Source of the DNA: Paenibacillus silvae | Lineage (GTDB): Bacteria; Bacillota; Bacilli; Paenibacillales; Paenibacillaceae | Reading direction: 5' to 3' | DNA: 64,000 nt | NCBI RefSeq assembly: GCF_014639235.1 | Contig: NZ_BMFU01000003.1 | Coordinates: forward strand, 186,001 to 250,000 | Part shown: positions 61,795-64,000 of the stretch, piece after piece | Numbering within the stretch: the stretch's first letter is position 1 | Layout: each line of letters opens with the position of its first letter | Position numbers and translations under genes: made by a program | Notes under the pieces: generated by a model | The model's input: only the letters and a program-made list of their open reading frames with translations | Told to the model about the DNA's origin: nothing | Database searches by the model: none

Positions 61795-63531
61795 TCATAA
61801 AGCAACTTCTCCCCCCAACAACGCCTGCTCAACCTGATCCACAATCCCATTGATCCCCACCGGCCCATAGCACCCAATCCATGTCGCTGCATCCACCGAA
61901 TGTACCTGCTGTTGCTCACCCGTATCCAGCATCCCCAACACACGCTGCTCTGTCGCCGATATCCCATCCTGCATAAGTTCATTACTAAGCAAAAAGTAGT
62001 GACTCGCCTGCACTGCAGGTAATCTCTCAACCGAGATATGATAGGCCGTATCAGAGGTGTCTGCAACAAATAACGGAACTGGCAAACCCAAATCACGGTA
62101 CAGCACAGCACCTGTGCGATGAGCGGCGGAATGCACACGAATGAGAGAGTCTAGTGGACGGATCAGGGCTACACTTTTGCTTGCCAATACTGTAGCTAAT
62201 TCCTCAGACAGCAAGGCCGTTCTGCGAAGATAATCCGCAATAATCTGTTTGGCTTCTGCTCGCTTTCCTGTCAGTTCACCGAACAGACTCAGGATCGTCT
62301 GCCAGTTTTCATTACGCTTGAACATCACCACTGGAGCGATCCCACTTAATCGTTCAAGATACTGCTCATGGACCTCGGTGCAGATAATCAGATCCGGTGC
62401 AAGTCGTTCTACCGCTGGCAGATCGGGATATTCATATGTACCTAGTAATTCGGTGTGCTGGAGTCCTGCCCGAAGGCACTGGGGGAAAGATAACACGCTG
62501 CTTCCTAATCCAACACTCCCTACTGGAGATAAGCCCAGCGCAAGCAAATGATCCGCATACTGCACATCGAGTACAGCGATACGCTGGGATGTTTCAGTGA
62601 CGATGTACTCCCCTTGCATATGACAGATGACCGGGCCTTGGGCTGATTCATAGGATGAAGCGGAGCGGTTTTGCAGTAGAGCCTTCGCGTAGTCTGCATC
62701 GGTTCTCGAAGCGGCGGCATGCCGGTAATGCAACGGCGGGACACCAACATACTTTTTAAATGCCCTGCTGAAATAATACATGTCCCGATAACCCAGTTTG
62801 TCCGCAATCTCACCGATCGAAGCATCCGTATGACGCAGCATGCGTGAAGCACTTTCCATGCGCAGCTGAATGACATACTCCATCGGTCCGAGCTGCTTTT
62901 CTTGTTTGAAACGGCGCTGCAATTGTCTTACACTGCAGCCCGCAAGGACAGCCAGCTCTTTCAGCTCCAGGTTCTGACGATAGTGTGACGCAATATAAGA
63001 AGCGACTACATCCACCATATCGGACTCCGCCCCCCCCTGCCCCCGTTCATATGCCATGATCAGCTCGTAGATCATGCCCTGTAGCAAGGCGTTCGCATAG
63101 AAGCGTTCCAGTCCTTCACCGCGGCGCCATTTGGCAACCATTTTTTCGGCGTTTTCGATCCATTCCGCGTGGGCTGCCGAGTTCAGCACAAATGCTCTGC
63201 GCAGCGGGTGTTTTCGGTACGAAGGCATAACAATAGAGGCTCCCTCCATGGAAGAAGCCTTGTACTTGATCACTATATAATGAATGTCCTCTGATCTGGC
63301 CGTCAGCGTGTAGGATGATCCCTTCACCGCATGACAGGCAAAAGAAGCTCCAATGTGGCAACCCTCGCCATCCATTGCAAGCTCCCCTTCCCCTCCATAT
63401 GCCAGCAGCAGCACATTAGAAGTTACATCTGTTTCGTGTAAAACGCTGCCTGTCTGCAAAGTACCGCTATATCCGTCCAGCATCTTGATCGCTGTATCAC
63501 TCCAACCACTTGTCTGTTCCTGCAGCGGCAT
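61795..63531 (-). CDS. AraC-family activator fused to siderophore-binding domain (Btr-like)
   Basis: 578 residues from MPLQEQTSG, nine bases after AGGAG. N-terminal sensor (about 1-170), AraC DNA-binding domain (about 180-275: LAVLAGCSVRQLQRRF, IGEIADKLGYRDMYYFSRAFKKYVG), and a periplasmic-binding-type domain (about 310-575: RIAVLDVQYADHLLALG, VERLAPDLIICTEV). This is the layout of Btr of B. subtilis, which binds a ferric siderophore inside the cell and activates uptake genes. A ferric reductase gene lies upstream, in keeping with iron use. Confidence 0.9.
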   Translation of the reverse strand: MPLQEQTSGWSDTAIKMLDGYSGTLQTGSVLHETDVTSNVLLLAYGGEGELAMDGEGCHIGASFACHAVKGSSYTLTARSEDIHYIVIKYKASSMEGASIVMPSYRKHPLRRAFVLNSAAHAEWIENAEKMVAKWRRGEGLERFYANALLQGMIYELIMAYERGQGGAESDMVDVVASYIASHYRQNLELKELAVLAGCSVRQLQRRFKQEKQLGPMEYVIQLRMESASRMLRHTDASIGEIADKLGYRDMYYFSRAFKKYVGVPPLHYRHAAASRTDADYAKALLQNRSASSYESAQGPVICHMQGEYIVTETSQRIAVLDVQYADHLLALGLSPVGSVGLGSSVLSFPQCLRAGLQHTELLGTYEYPDLPAVERLAPDLIICTEVHEQYLERLSGIAPVVMFKRNENWQTILSLFGELTGKRAEAKQIIADYLRRTALLSEELATVLASKSVALIRPLDSLIRVHSAAHRTGAVLYRDLGLPVPLFVADTSDTAYHISVERLPAVQASHYFLLSNELMQDGISATEQRVLGMLDTGEQQQVHSVDAATWIGCYGPVGINGIVDQVEQALLGGEVAL

Positions 63532-63612
63532 TTCTCTCATCTCCTGACAATCGCATTATTTGCTAAGGCAAATGTCTCTACTATATAAGCTAAACAAACG
63601 ATGTTTACACGT

Positions 63613-63747
63613 GCACTCCGATGACAGAATAACCCTCCAATCGCTGTTATCTCCAGATTTTTTTGATATCTCCCTTTTCTTAAAGGTGAAAATCTGGTGA
63701 TAAAGGCGCACGCTTCGCTTTTTCAGGTTTTTTCTGTCCTCTCCGTT
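63613..63747. ncRNA. structured intergenic repeat, copy 2
   Basis: About 135 bp, matching 37478-37646. Ends GATGACAGAA (63620-63629) and TTCTGTCCTC (63732-63741) pair 9 of 10; compared with copy 1 a G-C pair has become A-T on both sides. CCAGATTTT/AAAATCTGG pairs perfectly here. It lies in the probable leader of the Btr-like gene if transcribed on the minus strand. Confidence 0.6.
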
Positions 63748-63809
63748 CCTGTGAAAATAATTCGTTCAACTTCTATAGTTACCTTTGCAAAGATAGAATG
63801 TTGCTATTG

Positions 63810-64000
63810 TCATTGTAGTTGAGATTCTTTCTCATTGTCAATTTTCGGACATTTGAGGCAATATTCCCCTGACATCTGGTACCAGAAACAGCAGGTGAGC
63901 CGCTCACTTTTGGCAACATGTACATTGTCCTTACAATCGGTGAAACGGGTCAATGGATTCTTTCTCTCACCAAACACTTGCCCGGACGCCACCTGCGTCA
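63810..64000 (-). CDS. FhuF-like ferric iron reductase, C-terminal part only
   Basis: The frame runs off the right edge; the last 63 codons are seen. The end, RLTCCFWYQMSGEYCLKCP, has the Cys-Cys-x9-Cys-x2-Cys cluster that binds a 2Fe-2S centre in FhuF-type siderophore reductases (the usual spacing is x10). These release iron from ferric siderophores in the cytosol. The last codons overlap a promoter for the next gene. Confidence 0.75.
   Translation of the reverse strand, partial: TQVASGQVFGERKNPLTRFTDCKDNVHVAKSERLTCCFWYQMSGEYCLKCPKIDNEKESQLQ
63812..63841 (-). promoter_or_regulatory. Fur-like promoter of the Btr-like gene
   Basis: On the minus strand TTGACA (63841-63836) and TACAAT (63817-63812) are 18 bp apart. 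The spacer holds TGAGAAAGAATCTCA, 11 of 14 matches to the Fur 7-1-7 box TGATAATNATTATCA. The promoter is inside the reductase's 3' end and gives a leader of about 270 nt that includes the structured repeat. Confidence 0.65.

Overview
The window looks like chromosomal DNA of a Paenibacillus-type Gram-positive spore former. The case rests on YesM/YesN-type kinase and AraC-type regulators, LplB/YtcP-type sugar permeases, a Spo0E-like phosphatase, a Btr-like siderophore regulator, an HssRS/HrtAB heme system, strong AGGAGG-type ribosome binding sites and many Bacillales DUF families. No rRNA, tRNA or CRISPR array was seen. Most of the window is coded on the minus strand.

Region by region. 0-16.4 kb: many small housekeeping or accessory enzymes on the minus strand (two histidine phosphatases, NUDIX hydrolases, GNAT, isochorismatase, a glycosyltransferase-GtrA plus phosphodiester glycosidase pair, a radical SAM enzyme, a PdxH-like oxidase) and several DUF proteins. 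16.5-20.7 kb: a heme-stress module, hssR-hssS-hrtB-hrtA, with a recognisable HssR box in front of hrtB. 20.7-22.1 kb: a CzcD-type zinc/cadmium exporter behind a strong promoter with an ArsR/SmtB-type operator. 22.1-35.3 kb: VOC, kinase-like, HAD, NUDIX, HxlR/quinone reductase, a FusB-like EF-G-binding protein with a structured leader, GNATs and small proteins; two genes here are broken by single-base frameshifts. 35.4-44.5 kb: a sugar ABC importer (two permeases, distant lipoprotein) with its YesM/YesN two-component system, interrupted by a lipase gene.

45.5-53.4 kb is the most unusual part. It is AT-rich, and single genes or gene pairs (PD-(D/E)XK nuclease, tyrosine-recombinase-like protein, GNAT pair, DUF6602 nuclease, HEPN-like protein, small proteins) alternate with conserved imperfect palindromes of about 115 bp. 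The palindromes sit just after each stop codon in the same orientation. Their ends (CTAAC...GTTAG), inner TATTCA/TGAATA pair and hairpin-rich centre match the layout of integron attC sites. For two cassettes the box at the gene start is exactly complementary to the box at the gene end, as expected if each was once a circular cassette. I read this as an integron-like cassette array without a recognisable IntI, in a Bacillota genome.

54-55.7 kb holds a secreted, bacteriocin-like protein with a membrane partner, enclosed by a 25-bp direct repeat. 56-61 kb is a second sugar ABC importer controlled by a GntR/LacI-type regulator; a shared palindrome and a cre site mark the promoters. 61.8-64 kb is iron related: a Btr-like AraC/substrate-binding fusion and the end of a FhuF-like ferric reductase, with a Fur-like promoter inside the reductase 3' end. 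Two copies of a structured repeat (37.5 and 63.7 kb) show a compensatory base change and may be an undescribed RNA element.
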